Positions 1-12,277 of a stretch of 64,000 nt of DNA are shown in pieces (positions within the stretch are counted from its first letter, which is position 1; each line of letters opens with the position of its first letter). The stretch is from assembly GCA_945910005.1 (NCBI GenBank), contig OX246747.1:20722686-20786685 (forward strand). Direction: 5' to 3'. Source of the DNA: Isoperla grammatica (lineage: Eukaryota > Arthropoda > Insecta > Plecoptera > Perlodidae). The translations under genes and the position numbers were made by a program. The notes under the pieces are model-generated. The model had not been told where the DNA came from and ran no database searches. It was given only the letters and a program-made list of their open reading frames with translations.

Positions 1-15
1 TTTTGGTTACATTAA

Positions 16-1797
16 TTGAATCGTTTATTGTTAAAAGGATATAAGTCGAGAAATTGACCGAAATGGGGTTGTTATCAAAGTGAACTGAAACAGGGTCGTC
101 GCATCGTTTGGTAAAGAAACGGTTTAAGTCAGATTAGTCCTTGCGCTGAATGTAGCTAGGCAAAGTTTTCGTTTGTTGTTGAAAGGATATAAGTCACTGA
201 CATATATCCTTTCAACAACAAACTGAAATTTTATCAACAAAATATGTCAGAGTACAAATATTTATAGGAGGCAGTGTTTGGTTCCCCACAGCCAGCCAAT
301 ATAAATTAGTTTTTTTATATTAAGTTTACCCTGTAGAAGGCTGTTGTACTTGTGAAAATTTGAGCGTAAAGATCAAGAGCCCATCTTTAAATGACGGAGC
401 AAAAAGAGTGGCCGTAGCAGAAAAAATGGTCCATCAACGGCGATCAAAAACGTTTTACAATAGGTTAAGTAGTATGTTGGAGAAGTGTGCAGCTAATGAC
501 AAAGTGTTTGCTATCTGTTTTGATTTCATGCAAAATTTGCCACTGCCACATATACCTGTCCAAGATATTTTTTATCTTCGTCAGCTTTGGGTAAATGTTT
601 TCGGTCTAAAAAACAGTTAAAACTGGAGAGTCACTATTTTACGTGTATTATGAGGGTATATATAAAAAGGGGGCTAATGAGGTTGCATCCTTCATTCTGA
701 ACTATATTACTGAAAACATACCAGATACTGTCGAGGAACTTTATTTGTTTTGCGACGGATGTCCGGGAAAAAATAAGAATCATACGATGATTCGGTTGTG
801 CATGGCACTAGTTGACATGGGACGGTTCCGTAAAGTTATACAATACTTCCCTATAAGGGGCCATACATTCCTGCCATGTGATCGAGACTTCGGTCTCATT
901 AAAAGGGTTTTAAAAAAGCATGATCGAGTCTACCCTCCCATAAAGTATGTAGAAATGATAGTAAAAGCAAGCAGTCAGGGAAAGTTTACCGTGAAAATGG
1001 TCCAGACCAAAGATATCCTCGACTTCAACACCTGGTGGCCAAAGTACTACAAGAAAACTGTCTTGTCATTAGAGTCGGCAAATAGAAATGTGCCTCGGGA
1101 TAAGAAGGTGCCGTTTGCCATCACTAAGTTAATGGAGTTTCAGTACACTACAGACGCAACGGGCACTGTAGTTGCAAAAGACTTCATCGGAGGTCTAATC
1201 AAAAACACCTTCCCGCTCCGCATTGCTGCTTCGGAAATTCCCATGATGCCAATCAAGAAGGCATATGTGGGAGATCAAGTTCCTATCAATGCCAAGAAAA
1301 TGGCAGACATTGTTAAAGTGGTGCAGTACATTGATCGAGAACATCTTGCCTTCTACAATGACATAGTATCGTGGCCAACAGTTGACCAAGAAGAGGACTG
1401 AATCCAGTTCCATATAAAACTAATGATTATATGTACCTAATTCAAATAAAAGGCGTCCATGTACCTTTCAATTCACTTTGGATTTGATTTTCAAACAATT
1501 CCCCTCCTGTCACAAACTAAACAATAATAAATCTACCAAAAAACCTAATCCAACTTAATGTAAATACCACTTATTTGAGAAAGGGTATAAGTCAACTGTG
1601 TTTACTCTGCCATTTCTGGACCACCCTTAAGTTTTTTTATGTGAAAATTTATTCTGCAAGTCAGGTATACCAATTACAATCAAAATTTTTCAATTAAATT
1701 GGTGGCAATTGGATCCATAAATATCTCCATAGTTTTTTTAAATTATCTAAGAAGTAACTTTGACTGACTTATATCCTTTTAACAATAAATGATTCAA
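16..1797 (+). mobile_element. Internally deleted TIR DNA transposon with TTAA flanks
   Basis: The ends form inverted repeats of about 32 bp: 16-48 matches the reverse complement of 1765-1797 with one mismatch, starting TTGAATCRTTTATTG and containing AAAGGATATAAGTC. Each end is directly flanked by TTAA (12-15 and 1798-1801), consistent with a 4-bp TTAA target duplication, although the palindromic context also permits shorter readings such as AT or TA. The end motif recurs inside (a hairpin-like copy at about 180-220, and GGGTATAAGTC near 1583). The only coding content is the C-terminal part of a transposase-like protein at 360-1401, so this copy is a deletion derivative. A related 3' remnant lies at 31813-32436. 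Confidence 0.8.
360..1401 (+). pseudogene. Transposase-like protein (DUF7869-like), C-terminal part, frameshifted
   Basis: Two reading frames, 360-620 and 643-1401, together resemble the C-terminal half of a family of uncharacterised invertebrate transposon proteins. Visible blocks are FDFMQNLPLP near 523-552, FCDGCPGKNKN near 748-780 and GHTFLPCDRDFG near 860-895. The second copy in this window (35917-37335) has the same blocks in the same order. The frame changes between about 600 and 643. The Cys-rich N-terminal region present in the other copy is missing. Conserved acidic residues in each block could form an RNase-H-like (DDE-type) active site; that is inference. The gene lies inside inverted repeats that define a transposon, which supports a transposition role. 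Confidence 0.65.
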
Positions 1798-1845
1798 TTA
1801 ATAAATTCACTCTGCTGACTTGAGCTAGTCAAATTACTTCAAGTA

Positions 1846-2278
1846 TGGGTTGGCGCCTGTGGTGTATTGCTATAAAGGACAACAACAACAACAACTACTA
1901 TTTAAGTGTGTGTTGGCCATACTGTATAGGCTAGCCTATGTGTATTTATCCTTGTAGTTGTGGTAACACTGTAATAAATATGGTTACTGATCAAGTGAGC
2001 CTATGTTTCATTGGCGACGAGGAAAAGAAGTGGAATTACTCGTGTTAATAGTTATGTACCTTTCTCGTTTGCGTCGAACTGTAATTTGGTTGTGTTAAAT
2101 CACTTTTATTCATTGTATTCAATTACGGATTGCCATGTCAGATCACCCCAAGGATATCTTCATTATCGACACCGATAGCGCGTCGGTTGGGCAACGCTGG
2201 CAAAGGTGGCTGCAACGGTTTGAGATATATGCCGACAGCAAAGGCAAACTGGTGTTCAGGCTAGGCTTAAGGAGCTAA
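1846..2278 (+). mobile_element. 5' fragment of an LTR retrotransposon (LTR end, primer site, gag start)
   Basis: A sequence ending in CA near 2014 is followed by TTGGCGACGAGGAAAAG, which looks like the leader and primer-binding region of a Gypsy-type element. A 47-codon reading frame starts at the ATG at 2135 and reaches a stop at 2276-2278. It contains the gag-type N-terminal pattern DTDSASVGQRWQRWLQRFE. The LTR start is not certain (about 1846). The copy is cut off where the hAT remnant begins. Confidence 0.5.
2135..2278 (+). pseudogene. Truncated gag N-terminus
   Basis: Short open frame with the W-x2-W-L-x-R-F-E-x-Y pattern seen at the start of Gypsy-type gag proteins. It stops after 47 codons and no matching downstream gag follows, so it is a fragment. 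It sits about 120 bp after the putative primer-binding region, the expected place for gag. Confidence 0.45.
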
Positions 2279-4205
2279 ATAAATACCTGCATGTGTCAAG
2301 ATGTTTGTGTCACAGTTTGCACCTTTGTGCCTCGGAAGCTTCGAGAAAACTTCCATGTTACGTTGAAGACTTGTGTAGAGATATCTATTACTTCATACAA
2401 CATAGCCCAAAGAGAATTAGAGAATTCAGACATATTCAAACACTGTATGAAATGAAACCGCACCGGCTGTTGCGTTTAAGTCAGACACGTTGGTTGTCCC
2501 TGCATGAAGTCATAAAAAGAATCAACGAGCAGTGGCCAATTTTGATTCTGTACTTTAGATTGTGTTCTGTAGAAGACAAGAACTCCGCTGCAACAGCAAT
2601 CCTTAACGGGCTAGAAAAGATGGAACCAAAAGCTTTCTTTGCATTTCTAATTTTTTTTCTTCCCATGGTTGTTTCATTAAACCTCGAATACCAGTCGGCC
2701 AGCTACAGAATGCACTCTTTAGTTTCTAACATCGGTGGCATGTTGAAAACTATTTTCAAGTTTTTTATGAAGCCTGAGTATGTAGACAAAACAGATGTGC
2801 ATCTAATTAATCCAAAAGATCCACAAAACTACATGAGAGAAAATCAAATTTACGTGGGTGGCAGAGTAGCAGGCCTTATCGAACAAAATATGCTGAGCAC
2901 TGATCAGGTAAGAAACTTGCGGCTCAAGTGTTTGGCATTTTATGTCGAATTTTGTTGCCAGGTTTTACAACGTATCAACTTGAACGACCCTGTTCTCATA
3001 AAGTTATCTATGCTTTCACCTAGTGTTGCCACTTTGGGTAATATTCCAAGTATAGTTCCTCTTGCTGCACACTTTCCGAATATTGTTGAAGAAGATGATT
3101 TGGAATCTCTGGATTTAGAATGGAGACTCATCCCAAATGTGGAATTGCAATATGATAAAGAGGCTGCAAGCACAGTTGAGTAGTAACTTTTTGAAAGTAA
3201 CGCGTTACTTGTAACGCGTTAACTTTTAGGCTAACCAGTTACTTTTTCCTCGACAGTAACTTTTAACGTTGAAAGTTACTATTGATAAGGAACTTTTAAA
3301 AAAAATGAAAAGTTACTTTTGAAACAGCCTATGGTTTTTTAAATGTACCAACAGCAAAACACTCGTATTGCGGCTGTTTCAGGTCAAAAATCTTCGACCC
3401 CCCCCCCCCCCCATTCCTAGAATTCATACATAACTGTATCCTTTGGAAACCATTCCAGCAGCAGCCGGCTAAATAGGTTGAATGGGAACTGAGTGACAAC
3501 CAATAAACATAAGTGGATGTTATTTCTTTGTGTGAGCAACACTGCTTTGGGTATATATCAATATTCAATATTAAGATTCATATTTTACTAAGTAAAGTAG
3601 GTTAGTAAATGCTTTGTACGCCATTATACGAGACCGTACGTCTGACGATGTTTCAATAAATCTTTTCAGGTAAGAAGTGGTATTTTGTAATTTTTTTAAA
3701 CTGCCACTTACAATCAAAATTTCCTAAAAGTAACTTTTAAAGTAACTTTTAAAGTAACTTTTAATTTTCAAAGTAACTTTAAGTTACTTTTTCCAACAAG
3801 GAACTTTTAACGTTTAAAAGTTACTTTTAAAGGCAAGTAACTTAACTTTTTAAAAGTTCCTTTTTAAAAGTAACTTACGCAACTCTGGCTGCAAGTGCCA
3901 AAATAGAGATATTGTGGAACAAGGTTTTTGAAGCCAAAAATCCTGTTGGGGATCTGATGTTTCCAAAGCTGACTGTCTTCATAAAAGCTATGTTTGCACT
4001 TCCCCATTCATCCGCAGCTGCAGAGCGTATCTTTTCAACAGTAACTCTCAACAAAACTAAAACTAGGAACAGGCTTGAAACGCAACAAATGCAAGCAATA
4101 CTGCATAAAAAGGAAAGTTTAAAATATTGCTCCAGTGTCACTTTGCCAATTTCGAAAGAACTTCGAGAAAGGGCAGCAACTGCAACTCATGCCCGCAGAG
4201 AGTAG
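2278..4205 (+). pseudogene. hAT-family transposase remnant, split by a MITE
   Basis: The first block (about 2278-3170) has hAT transposase features: CHSLHLCASEAS, then SQTRWLSLHEVIKRI and the following helical region. The second block (3888-4205) carries the C-terminal hAT dimerisation signature, ALPHSSAAAERIFSTVTL then KTRNRL. The gap is exactly the 717-bp MITE at 3171-3887. With that and one copy of the 8-bp target duplication removed, both blocks lie in one reading frame without a stop, so the transposase frame was open when the MITE landed. The N-terminal BED finger and upstream part are absent, hence a fragment. Polyadenylation or TIR ends of this copy were not found. Confidence 0.85.
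3171..3887. mobile_element. Non-autonomous hAT MITE, 717 bp, 8-bp TSD
   Basis: GCTGCAAG occurs immediately before (3163-3170) and after (3888-3895) the element, a perfect 8-bp duplication typical of hAT. The ends are imperfect inverted repeats (CACAGTTGAGTAGTAACTTT on the left; CAGAGTTGCGTAAGTTACTT as the complement of the right). Subterminal sequence is filled with repeated AAGTTACTTTTAAAG-type words and GTAACGCGTTAC palindromes, probable transposase-binding repeats. A poly(C) tract lies at about 3400-3416. No coding capacity is seen. Confidence 0.9.
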
Positions 4206-5657
4206 TTTTCTACTTTACAACAGGTGATAGCTGCATGCAGTGTTGATAAATAATGTTTACAGTTTCAATGATGTTTGTTTTTCTCAGTGTCATATTTGTT
4301 CTTACTACTATAGCAACAAAATTAATGATTAAAAATATACTTTGCAAATTGATTAGGTCTACCCAACCAAAGATGTAAAACTTAAAAAAATAAATAATGA
4401 TTTCTCTTTACAATTAAGCAAACATCTTTATTATTTACTATTCTATTATTTCCTTTTTATCCTTCCTATATTTGTGTCTCATAATTATAAATCATAATTA
4501 GAATACTTGTGTGTCAAAAGTCTATCAACAGAATCAGCAGTAGATGTATTGTAGAAAAAGTGGGCGGGGGGTACAAATATTGAAGACTCCTCCCTCTATC
4601 AAGGCGGGCCAAGTACACTGATTGTCCGGTAGGTAGAGCGCAAAGGCTCTTCATTACTCAGACAACTTGTTTGCTTGCACGGCCTAGCGCCTGCACTCGG
4701 AACTCGGTTGGAAAGTGTAGTGTTGGGTAGTACCAACTGCTACACAGAGACACTGTGTGGAGTTACATTATTAATTATTAAATTAATTGATGTATGATGT
4801 ATAATCTGAGTTTCAAAGTATAATCATCAATGTTAGTGATTTTGCCAGTTTTATAGTGATAATCTTTAGTGAGCTCTTAAAAAGTGATTTTTTGCAGTTA
4901 AGTAAGCGATTTTTAAATTTTTCATGTGGAGACACTGCGCCCGCATAAGGTGACACAAGTTAGGCGCAGGAGGTCCATGTGTCCAGCTGACGTCTGACGA
5001 GAGTAAACAGTAGACAACACACCTTGACAAAGGAATGTGGACCAGGCAGGATTCTAGTATTAATAGTGTTGCTAGAACATTTATTTGAGATTTAGTTTAT
5101 TTGATTTAGATATAGATTTTATAGTTATTTGGACTGAATAATTTTAAGAATTTTAGGATTTAAATAAATAAAAAAAAAAAATTCAAATTTAGAGTCTACC
5201 CACTCAGTAACTAAACTGATTTGCAGTGGGGGACTTTAATTGAAAGTGACTGAACCAACCCTGTAGGCTTCGAACACCATCGACGAGTGAGCGATAACCA
5301 ATCAAAGATCGATATTTCAAATACGAAACATATGAATCAGTGATTGGACAGTGCGAACACCTGCGGACAAATGCCAGAATCAACAAGGCCGATTCAGAAC
5401 AACTTTGAATTTATTGAGTGCTTCGTTGCTAGGACGGCTCCAAAGTCACCGTTTACTTATATCTAAGAATTTTACTTTATCTTATTTTATATTGATTATA
5501 ATTTAGACTAATTACCGTATTGATTGTAAATTGCACACCCTAGTATGACTACTAATCACATTACGTAAGTTCCTATTCTGTCTCTTCACAACAATATTTT
5601 ATATATTCTATTATATTATCCTTCATATTAAAGAACTAGATTAGTTTAGATATAAGT
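4206..5657. other. No gene recognised
   Basis: AT-rich sequence without a supportable gene. The stretch from about 4600 to 5650, with a moderately GC-rich patch near 4600-5060, may be the 5' untranslated leader of the LINE that follows at 5658. That is position-based inference only. Confidence 0.4.
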
Positions 5658-6482
5658 ATGAACCCAATAGATGATGTAAATCTAGACTACAATGATGTTG
5701 ACCCACCACTAGCAGTTAGCAGCACATTAGACATAATATGCAAAGACCCTTTAGGGATACGGCAACTATTTGAGAATAATAAAGAACCAAAACTACTGCA
5801 CATTAACATAAGAGGAATAAACAAACATTTTGACGAAATGATAGTACTAATGCAGGCATGCGCCATCAACTTTGACGTGATCATCCTAACAGAAACTCAA
5901 CTGCAGCATGATACATCTAAATACCAAATAAGTGGCTACGAAACTTTTCATCTACTACCTAAACTATCGACTCATGACGGAATCACATTACTGATCAGGA
6001 CATGTACATTTGACGCGTATACTGTAAACCACCTTAATGGAATAACATCTGCCAATAACGCTTTACTTCAACTAACAACAAAGGCGGCAACTGCTCAATC
6101 CTAATCCTAACAGTGTACAGATCTCCCTCAGGAAATGCCAACCTATTTTTTTTAAGAAATCGGTATAGAAGCCAATAAAATGAAAAGTAAATATAACGTC
6201 ATCGTAGGAGATACAAATATTAATATTGAAGGAAATCTATGGAGGCCTAATGAAACAATAGCGACGGAATACCTTAATTACATGTACATGAATGGCTTCC
6301 TGCCAGGCATAAGCAAACCAACCAGAGTGACCCCTAAAGTGAGTTCCTGCATAGACCACATTTTTATTAAATCAAAATATGATAACAATATAACAGCAAT
6401 TCTTGAATCATGCTTAACAGACCACTATCCTATTATACTTGGTTGGTATAATCTGAATAAAAATAACTTTGAATTTGTATAA
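5658..6482 (+). pseudogene. LINE endonuclease domain fragment
   Basis: The frame at 5658-6104 begins with MNPIDDVN and contains the non-LTR retrotransposon endonuclease start pattern (LLHINIRGINKHFDEM, then FDVIILTETQL). The frame at 6180-6482 continues with the central and C-terminal part (VIVGDTNINI, TRVT, CIDHIFIK, LTDHYPIIL). These match the apurinic-type endonuclease of Jockey/CR1-like LINEs in order. One frameshift near 6105-6180 separates them, and no reverse transcriptase follows. Sequence after 6482 resembles an AT-rich tail. Truncated, non-functional. Confidence 0.8.
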
Positions 6483-8506
6483 ATTCAAATAACCACTTAA
6501 ATTCACTTCCAAGTCAATAACCACTGTACTCTCAATTATTTAAATACATAATATATGCTCACATGAGAACTACAAGCTGTATTTTAAGTCATTATCCTAG
6601 TTCCTTGTCATTATCCTGATAGCACAACAATTAAAATATTTAATAAAGCATTGTTAAGAGTCATCGGCAGCAGCGTGGCTGCTCGACTTCATGAGGGGGC
6701 TGAGGAAGGGACGAGGTATAAGGGGTTGGCCCATAGAAAGAGAGATACCGGACTACGAACGAGTAAACTGGTCAGGTAGGTTGCAAGCCCCGCCCACCCT
6801 TCCACAAGCATGTGTGAGTAAGCCAGGAAAGGAATACCTTGCAAGTAAACAAATACAAGGAGATGTTAGTTTGATCTATGGTTTGATCGCTCTTCCACTG
6901 AGCGAACATTGTATTAATTGTCACTATCAACAAATCAACTATCAACAAATTATAGGGGGTATGCATTACGTTGCAACATAAGAAATATACATCACAAAAA
7001 TAATCGTTTTACCGTCTGCAAAAAACAAAACAACAACAACAAACATCAACAACAACAACAACAAAGACTCTTCAATGGTTCGTGGTTGAAGGTTGAGACG
7101 CTACTGAATGAGGTGACATACTCATATTTGAAAGAAGCATCTCGATTAGTTGTATGTGATCTCCCTGACCATTTCAAGGAAGATCTTGTATTGTCGGCCT
7201 TCGTGGAAGAATCAAAATACCAAGCATTTGTATGGAAACGCATAAGACGTTGAGTGAGTAATATATTACCCGCTCAACGGTAGGGTGATGGCGAAGTGGG
7301 TGGGGGGGAGGGGGAGGGCTGTTGACTCACAGCAGGCGAGACAAAACGCAACAAATACAAAATTGCTTCTTCTATCGTAAATTTCAAAACATGTTACATA
7401 GGCCAACTAATGATAGAAATTAACAAATGGCAATTTGGACTTACCTTAGTCAATGCGTATAAATTATCTAAGACAAAACAGCAGTTTACATGCCCGTCTA
7501 CAATCTTCTATATTGTGTTTCAATCTCTAGCCTCTAGGAAAGTAATTGATGAATACAGAACAATATTTATGCAATAATTACGTTTTTTGGCATCTTCATT
7601 GTTTACCATTTTTTTGGAGACATGTAAAAACACTGATGTATGCCTGATGAACGTATCTTTTCTCTGGTGCCAACACTTTCTGAAATGTGACTATTGTTGG
7701 GGGATTAATTAAGTTATACATATACTTACACAGAGGCCCATTTCACTTATTTACATTATATACCTCCTAGGACCACAAGTAATAAATCAATTATACTATA
7801 ATTACTTCATTAATTTCAACTTTAGCGTCAACCTCACTCTCATGGGTGGCGAGAGATCACAAATTGTAGTAGTCATTCTGTAGCACAGCAGATTTTACTG
7901 TGCAAGAATAACAGTGTTTTACTGGTCGCCTCAGTCGATTGAAGCAAATGAAACGAACTAAATTCATGTACCACCACCATAAATAAATGATTTTGAATTT
8001 ACATTCAACCCTTGTATAATTCATTGTAAGCCTATAAATACAAATATTTCAGATCGAGCGGATTTGAGTATAACACACCATGTTATCCCCCTCCATAACA
8101 TCCTGTTCCTGTCTTTACTATCTGGCGCAGGATCATCCATCTTAGACACACACTTCACATTTTACACACGATCGTAAAATAATAGTGTTCAGAGTCATTG
8201 TTGTTTTTTTTTTGCCGCATTCGAAATTACACATTTGCATTATGGTCATTTTCACCTTTTCCATTTAGGGAAGGTTTTTGTTTCGGGTTTTCACTTTACA
8301 TCTATAGTGCTTGTTTTTCGATGTTTTCATTGATGTATGGCGGATCTCTTATTTATACAAATATTGCGTTCCCCTCGGATCTCTACGAGCTCGGCCAGCA
8401 AACAACAGTCTAACAAAAATCTTCGTTATTTTACATGTTTTGCATGGCGATGAAGGGCAAAAAATAATTTAATTTAAATTTAATTAAACTAAAATAAATA
8501 AATTAC
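6483..8506. other. No convincing gene; simple repeats
   Basis: Contains a CAA-rich tract near 7025-7065 and a G-rich tract near 7295-7317. The open frames at 6691-6981 and 6918-7253 have no recognisable domain. The second ends in a fairly protein-like stretch (LNEVTYSYLKEASRL then VVCDLPDHFKEDLVLSAFVE), but without splice or homology support I do not call it. Confidence 0.4.
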
Positions 8507-8530
8507 AAAAAATAATAATAAAAAAATAAA

Positions 8531-8600
<70 letters not shown>

Positions 8601-8653
8601 TAATGATAATTGAATCATCGACGTCAAGGCCCTTGATCGGTAAAGGGCTTTTC

Positions 8654-8694
<41 letters not shown>

Positions 8695-8695
8695 T
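8507..8695. repeat. Paired AAT and ATT microsatellites
   Basis: An AAT array (about 8507-8597) and an ATT array (about 8657-8695) are opposite in orientation. They are separated by 60 bp containing the small inverted motif AAGGCCCTTGATCGGTAAAGGGCTT. Together they can fold into one long hairpin. Confidence 0.85.
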
Positions 8696-8699
8696 TGTA

Positions 8700-9628
8700 A
8701 TTGTTATTCTTATTGTTGTTTAGGTTATTCCTAATGCTTGAGTATTGGCATATCAGCTGTGTAGTGTGTACCTTTCCTTTCACGTTGTATAATGTGTTCA
8801 ATGAGATAACACGCCGCTGCAGAATGATGAGTACATCTTTCTGTTCAAGCCTTTCCAAAGTTCGTAATTTAGAGCGTATATTTAGAATGTAATGCTTGAT
8901 GGTTTTGATAGCAGACGATTCATATTTGAAAAACGAAGTCTTGCCATGGATTTATAATAGTACTCTCGGTAGGAAGATTCGGCATTGTATTGAGGAGAGT
9001 CGAGAGTCCAAGCAAGGGAGACGGTTGTAGCGATTGTTGTGGCCAGTGTGGGAGGGGGGAGAGAGGTGGCTGACTGGCAGGCAGGCAGGCATGACACAGC
9101 GCGACGGGTACGAAGTTCCACCTTCTACCGCAAATTTCAAGGGAGCGGGAGAGCATTGGCACACAATATTCCCATTCGTATTATCATTGTTACCGATCGG
9201 TCTCTCAAACGATTTTAAAACTAAAGATATGTTTGAAGAGCCCTTACAAAACTACATTTGGGATTCAATCCGAATTTTTTTTACTCTTAACGGCGAAAAG
9301 TCGATTTTTAGCATTTTTTTATGGGGACATCGGACAAGCTAATTTGAAACTGAGTGATCCCCGGAATATCATGGCCCCAAAGTGTATTTACAAAAAATTT
9401 CAACCTTCTATCTTATCTACAAAAGAAGATGTCGCAAAACTACGAACGCTACAAATAACATAGGCGTATTTCAGTTCCGCAGACTCTTAAGTTGAGAAAC
9501 TATGTTGCTGACTAGAAAACCTAGCAGATAAACACCTTAGCTATTCGAGAATTTTTTTCAAATTTTTAAATTCATACATAATGTTAATAAATTTGAAAGC
9601 CTCATATTCCCTTTTTGCCAAGAATCAC
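8700..9628. other. No gene recognised
   Basis: Several overlapping short frames on both strands (8882-9463) lie in a GC-richer patch with GGCA repeats near 9078-9092. None shows a domain or splice context I can support. Confidence 0.35.
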
Positions 9629-10210
9629 CCATGTGGCAGCAGCGGATGCAATTTCCACTTCCAATATGGGTTGCAACAAAACAGTGAATGAAAACATGTC
9701 TGGTGTGAGACTTTCCCCTGGCGCTGTTACAGCATCGCTTACAATGCGAAAAGACAGACGGTGTGTTAGGCCTACTGGAGAAGTGTAGTGGGCGAGTTGG
9801 GGGGGGGGGGGGGGGAGTGGGAGAGAGAGTGATTATAAAATAAATTTACAGCTCGTAGAAGAGACGGGTCCGAGTACACAGCCCAGAGCTAGGGCTGGCC
9901 ATTCGGCTACCGAAGTAGCTTACTATAGATAGGCTGGTACCCTAGACCCGCCCCATTTTCGTCAAAATTACTTCTGAAAGACAAAAAAGAAAACTTAGAA
10001 AGTGACGCATGCATAATAAGCGGTGATTTTTCAGAAAACTTCACGTTCGTTGTACAGGATGAAATACAAACGTATCACTGGTTAATACTCAAGAAAGAAC
10101 CCATTTGTTTTGGCACCATATCAGATAACCTGCAACATGGACCGCCAGCTATATGGATGCACCTTGAGCCTGTTCTCCAATTAATTCGAACTGAACATCC
10201 TGAAGTTAGT
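9629..10210 (+). pseudogene. Transposase-like family (HGKG type), copy A, N-terminal part
   Basis: Positions 9629-10083 are repeated almost base for base at 32935-33367, so this is part of a dispersed element. From about 10016 a frame reads GDFSENFTFVVQDEIQTYHW and then ICFGTISDNLQHG and HPEVS, ending exactly at 10210 where the 5.37-kb insertion begins. The frame resumes at 15581 with QIHFYSDGPTSQYKQ. I recognise these blocks as part of a family of uncharacterised invertebrate transposon proteins that continue with a GHGKG-x2-DGIGG motif. The upstream part (9629-10015) is conserved between the two copies, but I cannot assign its reading frame. A poly(G) run (about 9800-9817) has expanded in this copy only. 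Confidence 0.65.
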
Positions 10211-10225
10211 CCCAGCAAACACAAA

Positions 10226-10545
10226 AATGCGATTCGGTAACGAACTACTGCCGGATCGCTACCACCAATGCCGGTTTACTGCCGGGTGCCGATAGCCTAA
10301 TTTATTGACTGCCGTTTCGGCAGCGGATCGTCACCGTAGTTTTCTGGTCATCGGTCATATTGCTGTATGCGTTGTTACCCAACGCCGGATCGTTACCGAT
10401 TCGGCACTAACGTCGAACATACGTATCAACGCTGATTTAACTGCCGGTTCGCTACCGAATTATGGACGGTTTAGTGCCGTAGCGGTAATGACAATCCGGC
10501 AGCAGTTCGGTATCAGAACGGCGACACATTTCTGCATGTGAACGA
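10226..10545. repeat. GC-rich degenerate-word arm, left
   Basis: About 320 bp of words related to TGCCGG, GGATCGCTACC and GGTAACG with short spacers, far richer in G+C than the flanking DNA. It contains TGCCGGTTTACTGCCG, identical on the same strand to the right arm of the element. Confidence 0.7.
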
Positions 10546-11129
10546 TAAATGATGCACATATCAGCAATTACACAGTATTATTGTAAAGTATTATTAAATA
10601 TATATTATATACCATCGGTGAGTTGTTGTTTTATATATATAACAACAACTCAGCGATGGTGCGCGCTGCGCGTGTGATTACGCATGCATTTATTTAATTA
10701 TGGTAAGGTTTTAATCAATTTGAAGTGCCGCTCAACAAACTACCACCAACATCCCATCCCAAATGGTTTTTGTAAGTTATTTCATTTTACGCAATATAAT
10801 CACAATCATATAAACAATACAAAAACTAATAAGAAATAATGATATAATAGTATAATACCATGCCGATAATTATAGTTCTTTATTTTCGTATGTAATAAAA
10901 ACGAAAAAGTAAGCACACATTTTGTGTTTCAAAAGTTTGACAGCCTACCATAGCGACTGCATCGCCACTCGCCAACATCAAGTATCAACACGCATCACAT
11001 GTGGAAGTGAACAGTGTGCAATTTGCTTTGCATTTCTCGCTTGCATGCAACTTCAAAAAAGCGTTAAGGTAAGACAATTATGTACTATAGTATACATTGC
11101 TTCAAAAATTATATTGGGGTTTGAGTAGG

Positions 11130-11520
11130 CCTACAGGCTAGAATTGTGCAAGTTGCGCCGCTTGCACAAACTCGGCTAACACAATCAGGCTAGGCATAGG
11201 CCTAGGCCTATCCTATTTGTGAAATACAGTCTTTAATTCTGCAAAGTGAACAATGTTATACCTATGCTTCGGGTTTATGTTGACCTAGGCCTAATCTAAT
11301 ACAGTAACCTGGGACTAGGTAGGCCTAGGGCCTACCTAACCTAACTTTCTGGGTGGGGCTAAACTTGGCAATTAGCCACAAGTAGACCTAGGCCTAGTAA
11401 GATGTAAAAATAGGTAGGCTAGCAAACCTAGCTAAATAAAATATTTACTACTTTTACCCCATTGTACCTCAGTCTCAGACCTATATATTAAGCCTAGGCC
11501 TAAAATTGAACGAGGATTAG
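11130..11520. repeat. Cluster of TAGGCCTA-type palindromes
   Basis: A dense set of overlapping AGGCCT words in this stretch, with isolated copies elsewhere in the window. Not arranged in a fixed period. Function unknown. Confidence 0.7.
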
Positions 11521-12277
11521 CTTTTCAATCTTACGCTCAGTGTTTTCATTGGCTTGCTCATCATGTGATCGAACGTAAGATTAGCAGAAGGTTATTGATG
11601 TTGTTTGAAGCGTATTGTTGTATTGATAGGCTACTAGATGTTGTTACGTTCAGCCATTTGTTTGTAGTTAGTTGGAGACGAAGTGAGTGCAAGCAGACAG
11701 TGCTACTGCTAGGCCTAAGTGGTGATAGAGATATCACATGATGTGAGTGCAAGTAGTGATATGATCACAGCGTGCCTCTGCGTTTTGACTTCCACCATCT
11801 CTTGCAGCTTTCTGAAGTAGGCCTCATTGTTAACTCAAAACTTGTTTCGTACGTTGCGTCATTTTTGACGTATTCTTATTTGGTTGTGAACAACGACGTG
11901 TCAATTATTTTACCGGCCGAGCTGAAGAGATCGCCCGCGGAACGCTCATCGTTGCAACCTGCATGGTTCACAACTACATAACAAAACGTTAAAAATTACG
12001 TAGGCCTACTGTGGAAGTTGTCACATCTACATTAAAAAACATTAAAAATTACGTATTAAGACGTATCGTTTAAAAAAGTATTGAGTTTTCACAACCGTAA
12101 GAGATTGTGGAAGTCAGAACTTGGAGGCGCGCTGTGATTGAATCACTGGCTTGCTTTCTATCACCACTTAGACATAGACAGTGTTCCTCATTTTTATGCT
12201 CGATACGTGGCTACGCCAAAAATAGGTGGTTCATATGTCCCAAAAATAAATCACTGTCTGCGTGTACTCACTTCGTC

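Noticed and set aside
8484..8858. 124-residue minus-strand frame
   Set aside because: Ile/Tyr runs come from the AAT/ATT microsatellites.
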